A DNA stretch of 64,000 nucleotides from the NCBI RefSeq assembly GCF_014841125.1, contig NZ_JACYTQ010000012.1:1-64000 (forward strand). Direction: 5' to 3'. A model generated the notes under the pieces. That model did not search any database, was not told where the DNA came from, and saw only the letters and a program-made list of their open reading frames with translations. Position numbers and translations under genes: made by a program. Shown in pieces: positions 43,631 through 52,238 of this stretch (its first letter is position 1; every line of letters starts with the position of its first letter). The DNA is from Echinicola arenosa. GTDB taxonomy: Bacteria; Bacteroidota; Bacteroidia; Cytophagales; Cyclobacteriaceae.

Positions 43631-45388
43631 TTATAATGTAGGGTCGAATGTACCACCCCATCCTTCATTTTGTTCCAAATTAGGGTTTCTATCCAGAACA
43701 GTATTCTGAATAGGAAAGAAATAATAGTTTTCGGGAAGTACGCTTTCCTGCACGCCCGACCTAGGAACCTGAAGCACAGTATACCTAAAATCGCTTTCGA
43801 CCAACCCATAGGTACTTGCCCTGCTTCTTGCTTCAGAAAGCAACATATCAGATCCATCTCCATCAATAGCGATGGATTCTACTCCATGTTTGGTGGTTCC
43901 ATCCAACCTGTCCAACATTCTCAGTCTTCTCAAGTCCCAAAAACGGTGCCCTTCAAAACAGAACTCTATATTACGCTCGGCCAAAATCGCTTCCCTTACT
44001 TCTACTCTGTTGGTAGCAGTGATACCATAATTGCCATCATTTCCTACTTCTATACCAGCCCTTTCTCGAATTTGTCTCAAAATGTCCAATGCAATATCTA
44101 TTTCTCCTACTTCATTGGCCGTCTCTGCATAGTTGAGCATTACTTCAGCAAAACGCATCAATACATAATCCAAGTCATATTGCTGTATTTCTGCTTGTGT
44201 TAAATCCAATAAGCTGTTCTTTAGGATAAAGAACCCAGTATACCTATCCAAATTGGTAGAATTGGTCTGAGCAGCTGGATTGATACCAAAATCATCCAAT
44301 TCATGGGCAATCCCCAAAGAAGTATATTGTCGCTTCTCTGCCTTTCCTGACACTTCATATCTCTTGCCTGCCCAAACAATTGACTTATTAAAACGAGGAT
44401 CCCTGTTGAGCCAATAATTCTGAAGAAACGCTTCATCTGTCATATAGTAAGCTCCTGTAGGATCATTATACAGTTTACCATCAGCCATGGGAAATTCTTG
44501 AATAAATTCCCAGGTAGGGCATGCTGAAGCAGGCCCTCTACTTTCTGATCCAGGCCTTACACCGTGATCCCAAGCAGCAGTTTTATTTGGATAACTATTG
44601 ATAACCGAAAACACCACCTCTTCATTACGTTCCTCTAGAGCGATGTTCGAGTAATCTTCAACTAATCCATAGCCTTGCCCCAACAAAGACTCGTATGCTA
44701 ACCTATTGGCACCATAGGCTTCTTGCCAGTAGACATTGTCCCAAGGATCTGAAGGGTTAAATTGAGGGGAAGCTTTATACAAAAGCACTTTTGCCTTGAA
44801 AGCGGTAGCGAAATTCCCATCAATCTTTCCATACTCTCCGGAATTGGGTTCAATACGCGTAGGCAATAGGGATATCGCCTGATCAAGATCATTTTCTAGA
44901 AAATCAAAACATTCCGCTGTGCTGTTTCTTGGCACATTGAGATCGTCTTCATAACGGTCTTGAGGAACGGTAATGTAAGGCACTCCGCCATGGTACATCA
45001 CCATGTTAAAATAAGTATATGCCCTCATAAACAAAGCTTGCCCCAAAATATTATCTTTTACTTCTTGTGGCAAAGTACCCGTCTGAACATCCTGAATAGC
45101 TTGGTTAATCAGCCTGATTCGATCATAGTTCCAGTCCTTATAGTTACCATTGGATATGGTTATCTGATCAGCATACCAAACGATACCGGCAATTTGTTGG
45201 CTATTTCGGTCAGCCCCAGTACTCCAGTTTCCAAACATGCTATAAAGATTGGCCAAATAAGCATTTGCCAGATTCTCGTCATTCCATACATCCTCGGGAC
45301 TATAATGGTTGATATCTTCTATATCTAATATGTCCGAGCAGCCTGTCATCCAGACCAATAATGCCAAAGTATATAGTATCTTTTTCAT
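43631..45388 (-). CDS. SusD/RagB-family surface lipoprotein
   Basis: A 585-residue outer-membrane lipoprotein; the lipobox ends at Cys17 (VWMTGCSD). ALFMRAYTYFNMVMYHGGVPY and the C-terminal LAERNIEFCFEGHRFWDLRR are SusD landmarks. The gene starts 12 bases after the stop of the STN-containing SusC. The glycan is unknown; nearby enzymes (fucosidase, GH20-like) are not in the same transcript. Confidence 0.93.
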   Translation of the reverse strand: MKKILYTLALLVWMTGCSDILDIEDINHYSPEDVWNDENLANAYLANLYSMFGNWSTGADRNSQQIAGIVWYADQITISNGNYKDWNYDRIRLINQAIQDVQTGTLPQEVKDNILGQALFMRAYTYFNMVMYHGGVPYITVPQDRYEDDLNVPRNSTAECFDFLENDLDQAISLLPTRIEPNSGEYGKIDGNFATAFKAKVLLYKASPQFNPSDPWDNVYWQEAYGANRLAYESLLGQGYGLVEDYSNIALEERNEEVVFSVINSYPNKTAAWDHGVRPGSESRGPASACPTWEFIQEFPMADGKLYNDPTGAYYMTDEAFLQNYWLNRDPRFNKSIVWAGKRYEVSGKAEKRQYTSLGIAHELDDFGINPAAQTNSTNLDRYTGFFILKNSLLDLTQAEIQQYDLDYVLMRFAEVMLNYAETANEVGEIDIALDILRQIRERAGIEVGNDGNYGITATNRVEVREAILAERNIEFCFEGHRFWDLRRLRMLDRLDGTTKHGVESIAIDGDGSDMLLSEARSRASTYGLVESDFRYTVLQVPRSGVQESVLPENYYFFPIQNTVLDRNPNLEQNEGWGGTFDPTL

Positions 45389-45400
45389 TTTATTGCTGAA

Positions 45401-48400
45401 TTAAAATTTAACATTTAGACCCACGGTAAGTGATTTCATGAGAGGAAAAGAATCATAATTCTTTTGTTCCGGGTCATGAAACTCTTTCATATCAGAAATG
45501 GAAAATAAATTGGTTCCATTAAAAAACACCTGAGTACTGCTTACATTTAAACTTGATAGCCAGTTTTTAGGCAAATTATAAGCAAGGTTTAGGTTTTTGA
45601 GTCTAAGGTAAGCCCCATTTCTTATCCAAAAAGAAGTAGACCCTGTTCCAGATTCATACCAATTATTCCCGATGGGTCTCGGGTATTTAGCATCTGGATT
45701 ATCTGGAGTCCATACATCATCTGCCCATAACGGATAATAAGGCCTTATGGCTCCTCCATGTTGCCTCATACCCGCTCCTTCTTGATTACTGATAATACGA
45801 TCATACATCCCAACTCCCTGGAAGTGGGCATTAACACTGAAATTATTCCAATCCAGGTTAAAGCCAAAACCATAATTAATTCTAGGAGATGCATTATTAG
45901 AAAGCAACTGAAAATCATTGCCATCAATTCGTCCATCCGGACCGTCTGAATAACCGTCTCCCCGAATATCTTCAAAATATAAACCTCCCAAATAGGGATC
46001 CCTTCCATACTGGGTAAAACCAGCTTCAAGTAGTTCATCTAACTGCTCTTGGGTTCGGATAATTCCCAAAGCCCGCAGTCCAAATATTCTATTGGCAGCT
46101 TGGCCAATTTGAGATTCAGAAGCACGGTTTCCTCCCTCCAAAAATATAGGAGCTTGATCCAATACATCCCATTGGTCTTTGGCATATCCAAGATTACCAT
46201 ATACAGAATAGTTGACGGCTCCTCCGGCTGCCACATCTCTCCACATTAAGGAAAGTTCTCCTCCTCTCCAAGATCGCTCAGCATAGTTTTCAGGAGCTAA
46301 ATCTTGTCCATAGTTATCTGGCAATGTCACTAGGCGGGATCCCAGTATATCTTCCTCTTTCTTATAAAAAACATCCAAGGAACCCGACAATCTTGTTTCC
46401 ATTAATTCAAAGTCAATACCTGTATTGTAGGTAGTTGAGGTCGCCCATGTCAGATTTGGGTTTGGCGTGGCTCCAGGAGCAATACTTCTGTATAGGTCAT
46501 CTCCAAAAATATAACTACCACTATTGCTGTAAGTATAATTATAGGAGAAAGGACTGATTCTGTTATTGTTCACATCCAGATCATTCCCAGTTGTACCATA
46601 GGAAACCCTGATTTTAAAATCATCCAACCAGCTTCTGGCATTGGACATAAAAGACTCATCCACAATCCTCCAAGCTGCTGAGAAAGAAGGGAAAAAGCCC
46701 CATCTGCTTTCTTTTGGAAATAACGTATTGCCATCATATCGAAAAGAGAACTCTGCAATATATTTTTCAGCATAGTTATAGTTGACCCGGCCAATGAGCG
46801 ACTGTCTGGCACCAATATTTTCATATCCATTACCATACCTTCTTTCAGCATCAGTAGAGTAAACAAAATCCTGATCGTAATTAGTTACAGGATCTTCTGC
46901 TCGGACAAATGAACCATATAAACCATTTTCTGCCTGTTCAAAAACCATCATGGCATTGATGCCGTGCTGATCAAAATTTTGGTTATAATTTAAGAACCAG
47001 TCAAACTGATAGCTCCATGCTGTATTGATATCATAGCTCAAAAACTCCTGATTCTGGCTGAAGGTAAAAATGTTGGTATTGTTCGGATCAGGTGGTGCTG
47101 GAATAAACCGATTACCATCAGGATCTGCTTGGTTATAAACATAGTTTTCTTGGAAAGTTAAATACTTTTTCCTCATATAATCCTGTGCCAAATAATTCCC
47201 CACGACTTTTGTGGATAATCCAGGTATCAGGTCCCCCAAATCAATGTCCAAAGAGAGGATAGAGTTCATCTGACGCTTTCTTGTCTTGATATATCTGTCT
47301 CCAACGATTTGATCGATCACACTCCAAGCTTGCCAACTTCCCATCGGTGTTTGTACAGGAAAGTCCGTCACATAATTGGCCGGAGTACCATCCTCTTCTA
47401 AATAAAAAGGGTAAACTTTTGGCCAGTTAAAGGTAACTCTATATAAATCGGAAACGTCATAATCATCATCCCCAGAAAATGGCCAGTAAAAACGATCATG
47501 GTTCTGTTGTGTGGCTGCCAAATTTAGTCCTAACTTAATCCGTTCGGATATTTTTGCTGTAACATTAGTTCTCAAATTAAACTTACCATGCTCCAGACTT
47601 TTATAAGAACCTTCTTCCCCTCTATAACTCATTAATGAGTAATAAGTGAGCTTATCATTACCTCCCGTCACACTCAATGAGTAGTTTTGACTCCAAGGGT
47701 TTTGCCAAATAAAATCATTCACATTGTAACTTCTGTCGCTGAAATAAGCAAATTCCTCTTCGCCATTTGGAGGTGTTGTACCATTGAATTCTGCCACTCT
47801 GTTTTGATAAATCAGTTCATCCGTAGCAGTGGTTTTGTCAGAAAGTAACTCCATGGTGGGAGAGTAATGGGCATAAGAAGTTTGAAAGTTAAACATTGGC
47901 TTCTGAACACTTCCTTGCTTAGTGGTCACCAAAACAACTCCATTACCTGCTCTGGAGCCATAAATAGAAGCTGTTGCAGCATCTTTCAAAAAACTAATTT
48001 GCTCTACTTCCATCGCTTCTAAAGCATCAAATGATTCCTTATCTCTCACAATGCCATCAATCACATAGAGAGGATCTCCAAAACTTCCCCTTATCCGAAT
48101 GGATGAAGTAGCTCCTGACAACCCAGAGGTACCAGTTACATTGACCCCCGGGGCCCTTCCTGCCAACGTATTGGACAAATTGTTCGCTGGAATTTGGGTA
48201 AGGTTGTCTGTTTCTACTGCTGTAATAGCACCAGTCAGATTTACTTTCTTTTGCTTACCATATCCCACTACCACAAACTCTTCCAATGCTTTCGCATCCT
48301 CCACCATCACCACATCAATCACACTTTGTCCTCCTAAAGCAATGGTTTGTGTAGAATAGCCAATAAAAGAAAATGTTAATGCCCCATCTTCTGGAACTGT

Positions 48401-48925
48401 TATAGTATAATTACCATCAATATCTGTAACTGTTCCTTTAGTTGAACCTTGTACGGTAACGGTGACCCCTGGAATCGCCATCCCACTTTCATCTTTAACA
48501 TTACCTTTGATGGTTACATCAGGCACCATCATTTCTGTAACCCTAAGAACACTATTGACGTCTTTTTGACCTACATAGATGACATTGTTGATTCTTTTAA
48601 ATTGCAAATTAGCATCTATGGATATCTTTCTGAGTACCGTTCCCACCGAAACATCACGCTTTTGGTCGATGGAAGAATGAAGCCTTTTCTTTTTGACATC
48701 CCCTTTCCGATAACTAAAATGAAATTCAGTTTCACTCTCAATGACTGCAAAAATATCCTCAATAGATACTTTTTCTTTACTTAAGGATATATACACCTCT
48801 TCCAGGCTTGTCTGTCCCTTGCTTTCGCCGGCCAGCAAACTACTTAGAAAAAAGCACTGGATGATCATACCGAAAAAGGCGTACTTTCCCACGGTTACAA
48901 TTTTTTTTAGTAACTTTGTTTTCAT
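45401..48925 (-). CDS. SusC-family TonB-dependent transducer with STN signalling domain
   Basis: A 1174-residue outer-membrane importer. The ATG at 48925 gives a signal-like start (MKTKLLKKIVTVGKYAFFG), preferred to a longer frame to 48994. An STN domain (about 45-118, VSIEDIFAVIESETEFHFSY) can contact a FecR partner. It is followed by a carboxypeptidase-regulatory-like domain (about 137-225), a plug (GSRAGNGVVLVTTKQG) and the barrel, ending in the aromatic C-terminus VGLNVKF. FecR and ECF sigma genes next door complete a trans-envelope signalling chain that switches on the locus when ligand binds. Confidence 0.94.
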   Translation of the reverse strand: MKTKLLKKIVTVGKYAFFGMIIQCFFLSSLLAGESKGQTSLEEVYISLSKEKVSIEDIFAVIESETEFHFSYRKGDVKKKRLHSSIDQKRDVSVGTVLRKISIDANLQFKRINNVIYVGQKDVNSVLRVTEMMVPDVTIKGNVKDESGMAIPGVTVTVQGSTKGTVTDIDGNYTITVPEDGALTFSFIGYSTQTIALGGQSVIDVVMVEDAKALEEFVVVGYGKQKKVNLTGAITAVETDNLTQIPANNLSNTLAGRAPGVNVTGTSGLSGATSSIRIRGSFGDPLYVIDGIVRDKESFDALEAMEVEQISFLKDAATASIYGSRAGNGVVLVTTKQGSVQKPMFNFQTSYAHYSPTMELLSDKTTATDELIYQNRVAEFNGTTPPNGEEEFAYFSDRSYNVNDFIWQNPWSQNYSLSVTGGNDKLTYYSLMSYRGEEGSYKSLEHGKFNLRTNVTAKISERIKLGLNLAATQQNHDRFYWPFSGDDDYDVSDLYRVTFNWPKVYPFYLEEDGTPANYVTDFPVQTPMGSWQAWSVIDQIVGDRYIKTRKRQMNSILSLDIDLGDLIPGLSTKVVGNYLAQDYMRKKYLTFQENYVYNQADPDGNRFIPAPPDPNNTNIFTFSQNQEFLSYDINTAWSYQFDWFLNYNQNFDQHGINAMMVFEQAENGLYGSFVRAEDPVTNYDQDFVYSTDAERRYGNGYENIGARQSLIGRVNYNYAEKYIAEFSFRYDGNTLFPKESRWGFFPSFSAAWRIVDESFMSNARSWLDDFKIRVSYGTTGNDLDVNNNRISPFSYNYTYSNSGSYIFGDDLYRSIAPGATPNPNLTWATSTTYNTGIDFELMETRLSGSLDVFYKKEEDILGSRLVTLPDNYGQDLAPENYAERSWRGGELSLMWRDVAAGGAVNYSVYGNLGYAKDQWDVLDQAPIFLEGGNRASESQIGQAANRIFGLRALGIIRTQEQLDELLEAGFTQYGRDPYLGGLYFEDIRGDGYSDGPDGRIDGNDFQLLSNNASPRINYGFGFNLDWNNFSVNAHFQGVGMYDRIISNQEGAGMRQHGGAIRPYYPLWADDVWTPDNPDAKYPRPIGNNWYESGTGSTSFWIRNGAYLRLKNLNLAYNLPKNWLSSLNVSSTQVFFNGTNLFSISDMKEFHDPEQKNYDSFPLMKSLTVGLNVKF

Positions 48926-49052
48926 GTTTAAGTTGTTTTTAGATAAATAATTGTCTTTAAACAATTGGATCATTGGACATCGCTGCACCGCCAAATACAG
49001 CTTTGTTCGATGATCTTTTTTGTGATTAAGGTGATATTACATAGGCTGTTCT

Positions 49053-50105
49053 TTAATAAATAATAACTATATCTTCTTTGATTTTATATTTAAATCCAAA
49101 AGTCACGCTCAACCCTTCTAATATTTGATCCAAGGACTGATTATCGAATTTCCCGGTGAAATCTTTTCTACTTGAGAAACCTTTTCGTAACTCAAACTGA
49201 ACGCCAAACCATCTTCTCAACACACTGGTAACTTCCTCAAAATTTGAGGACTTAAAACTGATCACATTATCTTTCCAAGCAAACATATCATCATATGATA
49301 CCTTACACTTTTTCATCGATCCATCCTCTGCATAATAGCTCACAGCTTCCATCGGTAAAAGGAAATAACTTTTATCCTCTATTTCATCCCCACTTGCACT
49401 TTTTCCAGTGACTTTGACCTTTCCTGTTAAGACCCCAACTTTTGTACTTTTTCTTTCTTTAAAATCCTGAATTACAAATGATGTCCCCAACACTTGGGTT
49501 GTGGTACTCTGAGTATGCACCAAAAATGGCTTCTTTTCATCCCTGGCAACATCAAAGAAAGCCTCTCCTTCAAGTTGAACTTCTCTCTTATTTCCTTTAA
49601 AATGTCTTGGAAAGACAATCTTGCTTCCACTATTCAAATGAACATGGCTGCCATCGGCTAGGGTTATTTTAAGTTTTTGGCCAAGTGGGGTAGATTTAGT
49701 AATCATCTCTACCTTCTTACTTGTGTCCATCTCCTGATTATCATTATCATTAATTTGCTTAAACCATAAAAAAGCCAAAGCAAATAGGACGCTCAGTACA
49801 CCTGCAATTCTATAAAGTCCTTTGTACCACTTTTTATTTATTTTTTTTGTTTCTTGCAAAATTGGTTCTGTAGATACTCCAATCCCCAGTGTCTTAGAAT
49901 TTTCAGACTCAATTCGAGTTTTTATCTTTTCAAGCAAGAGCTCACTGTTAATTTCTTCAGCACTCTCCTGCCCTGGCTGAAATTCTCTTAACTTCTTCTC
50001 CAACTCCCTCTTTCCTTCATCAGAATTTATCCAGACCAAAATTGTATGTACTTCCTCAGGAGAACAGTCCCCTTGAAAAAATTTATTTAACAATTCAACA
50101 TTCAT
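49053..50105 (-). CDS. FecR-type anti-sigma factor
   Basis: A 350-residue inner-membrane protein. The N-terminal cytoplasmic part (about 1-95) should hold the sigma factor. One membrane helix lies at about 97-115 (GLYRIAGVLSVLFALAFLWF). The FecR domain follows (TPLGQKLKITLADGSHVHLNSG, GEAFFDVARDEKKPFLVHT), and a C-terminal DUF4974-like domain (VISFKSSNFEEVTSVLRRWFG) contacts the STN domain of the SusC. It is divergent from the sigma gene with 209 bases between, and upstream of susC on the same strand. Confidence 0.93.
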   Translation of the reverse strand: MNVELLNKFFQGDCSPEEVHTILVWINSDEGKRELEKKLREFQPGQESAEEINSELLLEKIKTRIESENSKTLGIGVSTEPILQETKKINKKWYKGLYRIAGVLSVLFALAFLWFKQINDNDNQEMDTSKKVEMITKSTPLGQKLKITLADGSHVHLNSGSKIVFPRHFKGNKREVQLEGEAFFDVARDEKKPFLVHTQSTTTQVLGTSFVIQDFKERKSTKVGVLTGKVKVTGKSASGDEIEDKSYFLLPMEAVSYYAEDGSMKKCKVSYDDMFAWKDNVISFKSSNFEEVTSVLRRWFGVQFELRKGFSSRKDFTGKFDNQSLDQILEGLSVTFGFKYKIKEDIVIIY

Positions 50106-50314
50106 TTGATCATTCTTTAAATCTATTACTGCTTATACTTATTTATCCCCTAACGGAATTCATAAAAAATTTAAAATTTTTTAAAACAGTAATATTTCGC
50201 TATAAATTCATATTATTTAGAGGTGATTATTAAAAAATTAATCTTTCGTTATGTATATTACGATATTATTTAATTTATTATTCAATAGAAAAACATATTA
50301 AAAGAACTGATCTA

Positions 50315-50896
50315 ATGAATCCGAATTTGCGAGAAATAGCATACGGTATAAAAAATGATTGTCAAACTTCATTTGATCAGTTGTACCATCTTTTTCATAA
50401 AAAAATTTACTTCTTCTGCGTTCATTATGGTTTAAAAACAAAAGATGCTGAAGAGATCACCCAAGAGGTATTTGTGAAAATCTGGATTTCTAGAAAATCC
50501 ATCAATCCGGAAAAATGTATCAAAGCCTACCTTTACACGATCGCTAAAAACGTCATGATTGATGAATTCAAAAAACAGATCAGAATAAAGGCAACCAAAG
50601 ATTATCAGATGCAACTAATTGTCCCCATCAACAATACAGACAACACTCTGGCATACAATGAATTGATGGGACTGGTTGAAAAAACATTGATGCGGTTACC
50701 TGAGCGGCGAAGGACTGTCTTTGAGATGTCCAGATTAAAAGGGCTGAGTCATAAAGAAATTGCAAATGAATTAAGTATTTCCACAAAAACCGTTGAAAAC
50801 CATTTGACACTTGCTTTACAAAGCTTCAGGGAAGTATTTCAGGACTCAAAAATCATTTCTCTGATATTTTTCTTGATATCATTTTTTAAATATTGA
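50315..50896 (+). CDS. ECF sigma-70 factor
   Basis: A 193-residue extracytoplasmic-function sigma factor. Region 2 is at about 20-85 (LYHLFHKKIYFFC, EEITQEVFVKIW), and region 4 at about 125-175 (LPERRRTVFEMSRLKGLSHKEIANELSISTKTVENHL broken over the HTH). It should be kept inactive by the divergent FecR protein and drive the FecR/SusCD genes when released. The 50106-50314 space between the two genes is AT-rich and must hold both promoters, but I see no exact consensus there. Confidence 0.93.
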   Translation: MNPNLREIAYGIKNDCQTSFDQLYHLFHKKIYFFCVHYGLKTKDAEEITQEVFVKIWISRKSINPEKCIKAYLYTIAKNVMIDEFKKQIRIKATKDYQMQLIVPINNTDNTLAYNELMGLVEKTLMRLPERRRTVFEMSRLKGLSHKEIANELSISTKTVENHLTLALQSFREVFQDSKIISLIFFLISFFKY

Positions 50897-51034
50897 TATA
50901 AATAAGTCTCTACTTTTCTTAATGAGGAGTTTATCAAACCATTTTTACTACTTATAACGTATTAAGTTATATAGATTAAGTGTTTTATTGATCCCGATAA
51001 ATATCTTTAGAAATTAATCACCCAAAACTTTATT

Positions 51035-51655
51035 ATGAAAAACCTGATTTTAACAGCACTATTGATATTTGGAACTAGCTTCCTAGCAAAATCAGCATCA
51101 TATACGTCACAAACCAAGATGGATACCGCAACTTTTGCTGCAGGATGCTTTTGGTGTACAGAAGCCCAATTCCTACAGCTGGAAGGTGTCTCTAAGGTAG
51201 TTTCTGGCTACACTGGAGGTACGGTCAAAAACCCAACCTACAAGCAAGTATGCACTGGCAATACAGGACATGCCGAAGCCGTTTCCATCATCTATGATCC
51301 TTCCGTGATCAGTTATGATGAACTATTAGAGGCTTTCTTTGTATCACACGATCCTACCCAGCTAAACAGACAAGGTAATGACATTGGCACACAATACCGT
51401 AGTGCTATTTTCTATCATTCTCCTGCTCAAAAAGAAAAAGCAGAATATTATATCAAGAAACTGAACGAAGAAAACATATATCCCAAAAAAGTTATTACCC
51501 AAGTAGCGCCAATGAAAGTCTTCTATGTAGCTGAAAATTATCACCAAAATTATTATAACCTTAACAAGGAACAAGGCTATTGCCAGTTTGTGATCACCCC
51601 CAAACTGGAGAAATTCAAAAAGGTATTCAAGGATAAGCTTAAGGAAAGCAAATAA
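51035..51655 (+). CDS. msrA: Peptide methionine (S)-S-oxide reductase MsrA, exported
   Basis: Repairs the S form of oxidised methionine. The nucleophile Cys38 lies in AGCFWCTEAQF, and GYTGGTVKNPTY, GHAEAV and FFVSHDPTQ are family motifs. A signal peptide (1-20, AKSASY) places it in the periplasm. It is paired with msrB 28 bases downstream, so the two probably form an envelope methionine-repair operon. The 206-residue length is normal. Confidence 0.95.
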   Translation: MKNLILTALLIFGTSFLAKSASYTSQTKMDTATFAAGCFWCTEAQFLQLEGVSKVVSGYTGGTVKNPTYKQVCTGNTGHAEAVSIIYDPSVISYDELLEAFFVSHDPTQLNRQGNDIGTQYRSAIFYHSPAQKEKAEYYIKKLNEENIYPKKVITQVAPMKVFYVAENYHQNYYNLNKEQGYCQFVITPKLEKFKKVFKDKLKESK

Positions 51656-51683
51656 AACGATTTCCCCAATAAACTTTAAAACC

Positions 51684-52202
51684 ATGAAAAGATTGATCAT
51701 TTTAGGTGTTTTATTAACCACCCTTTATAGCTACGGAATGGGGCAGGTAACGAAAGAAGGAGTCGAGAATCCTTACTACTCAAGAACTGACACCACTCAT
51801 ATAAATGTTTCCAATGCTGACTGGAAAAAAATACTTCCTCCCTTTTTGTATGCAGTAGCCCGTGAAGCAGCAACAGAGAGGGCTTTTACTGGACAGTATT
51901 GGGACAGTGATACTAAAGGAACCTATTATTGCGCGGTCTGTGGCAACAAGCTTTTTGTCTCTGAAGCCAAATTTCAAAGTGACTGCGGATGGCCTAGTTT
52001 CTTCGAGGCAGTCAGGAAAAACAGTGTTATTTACAAAAAAGACAATTCACACGGTATGCAGAGAATTGAAGTACTGTGTGGCCGATGCGATTCTCACTTA
52101 GGACATATCTTTGACGATGGTCCGCCACCCACTCATAAAAGATTTTGTATGAATTCCATATCCTTGGACTTTGAACCTATAGGAACAATTGGATTATACT
52201 GA
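51684..52202 (+). CDS. msrB: Peptide methionine (R)-S-oxide reductase MsrB, exported
   Basis: Repairs the R form of oxidised methionine. The active Cys155 is in RFCMNSISLDF; zinc cysteines appear as CAVCGNKLF and CGRCDSHLGH, and CGWPSF is a family motif. A signal peptide (to about residue 20, GMGQV) sends it to the periplasm with MsrA. The 172-residue protein is complete. A terminator follows directly. Confidence 0.95.
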   Translation: MKRLIILGVLLTTLYSYGMGQVTKEGVENPYYSRTDTTHINVSNADWKKILPPFLYAVAREAATERAFTGQYWDSDTKGTYYCAVCGNKLFVSEAKFQSDCGWPSFFEAVRKNSVIYKKDNSHGMQRIEVLCGRCDSHLGHIFDDGPPPTHKRFCMNSISLDFEPIGTIGLY

Positions 52203-52207
52203 TTCAC

Positions 52208-52238
52208 AAAAAAAGGCTGGCAAAACCAGCCTTTTTTT
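52208..52238. terminator. Bidirectional terminator after msrB and the cytochrome operon
   Basis: AAAAAAAGGCTGG (52208-52220) pairs perfectly with CCAGCCTTTTTTT (52226-52238) around CAAAA. It overlaps the stop codon of the minus-strand cytochrome gene and serves both convergent units. Confidence 0.9.

Noticed and set aside
48926-48994. 23-residue N-terminal extension of the second SusC
   Set aside because: The signal-peptide-like start is at 48925; the extension is hydrophilic and unlike an export signal.
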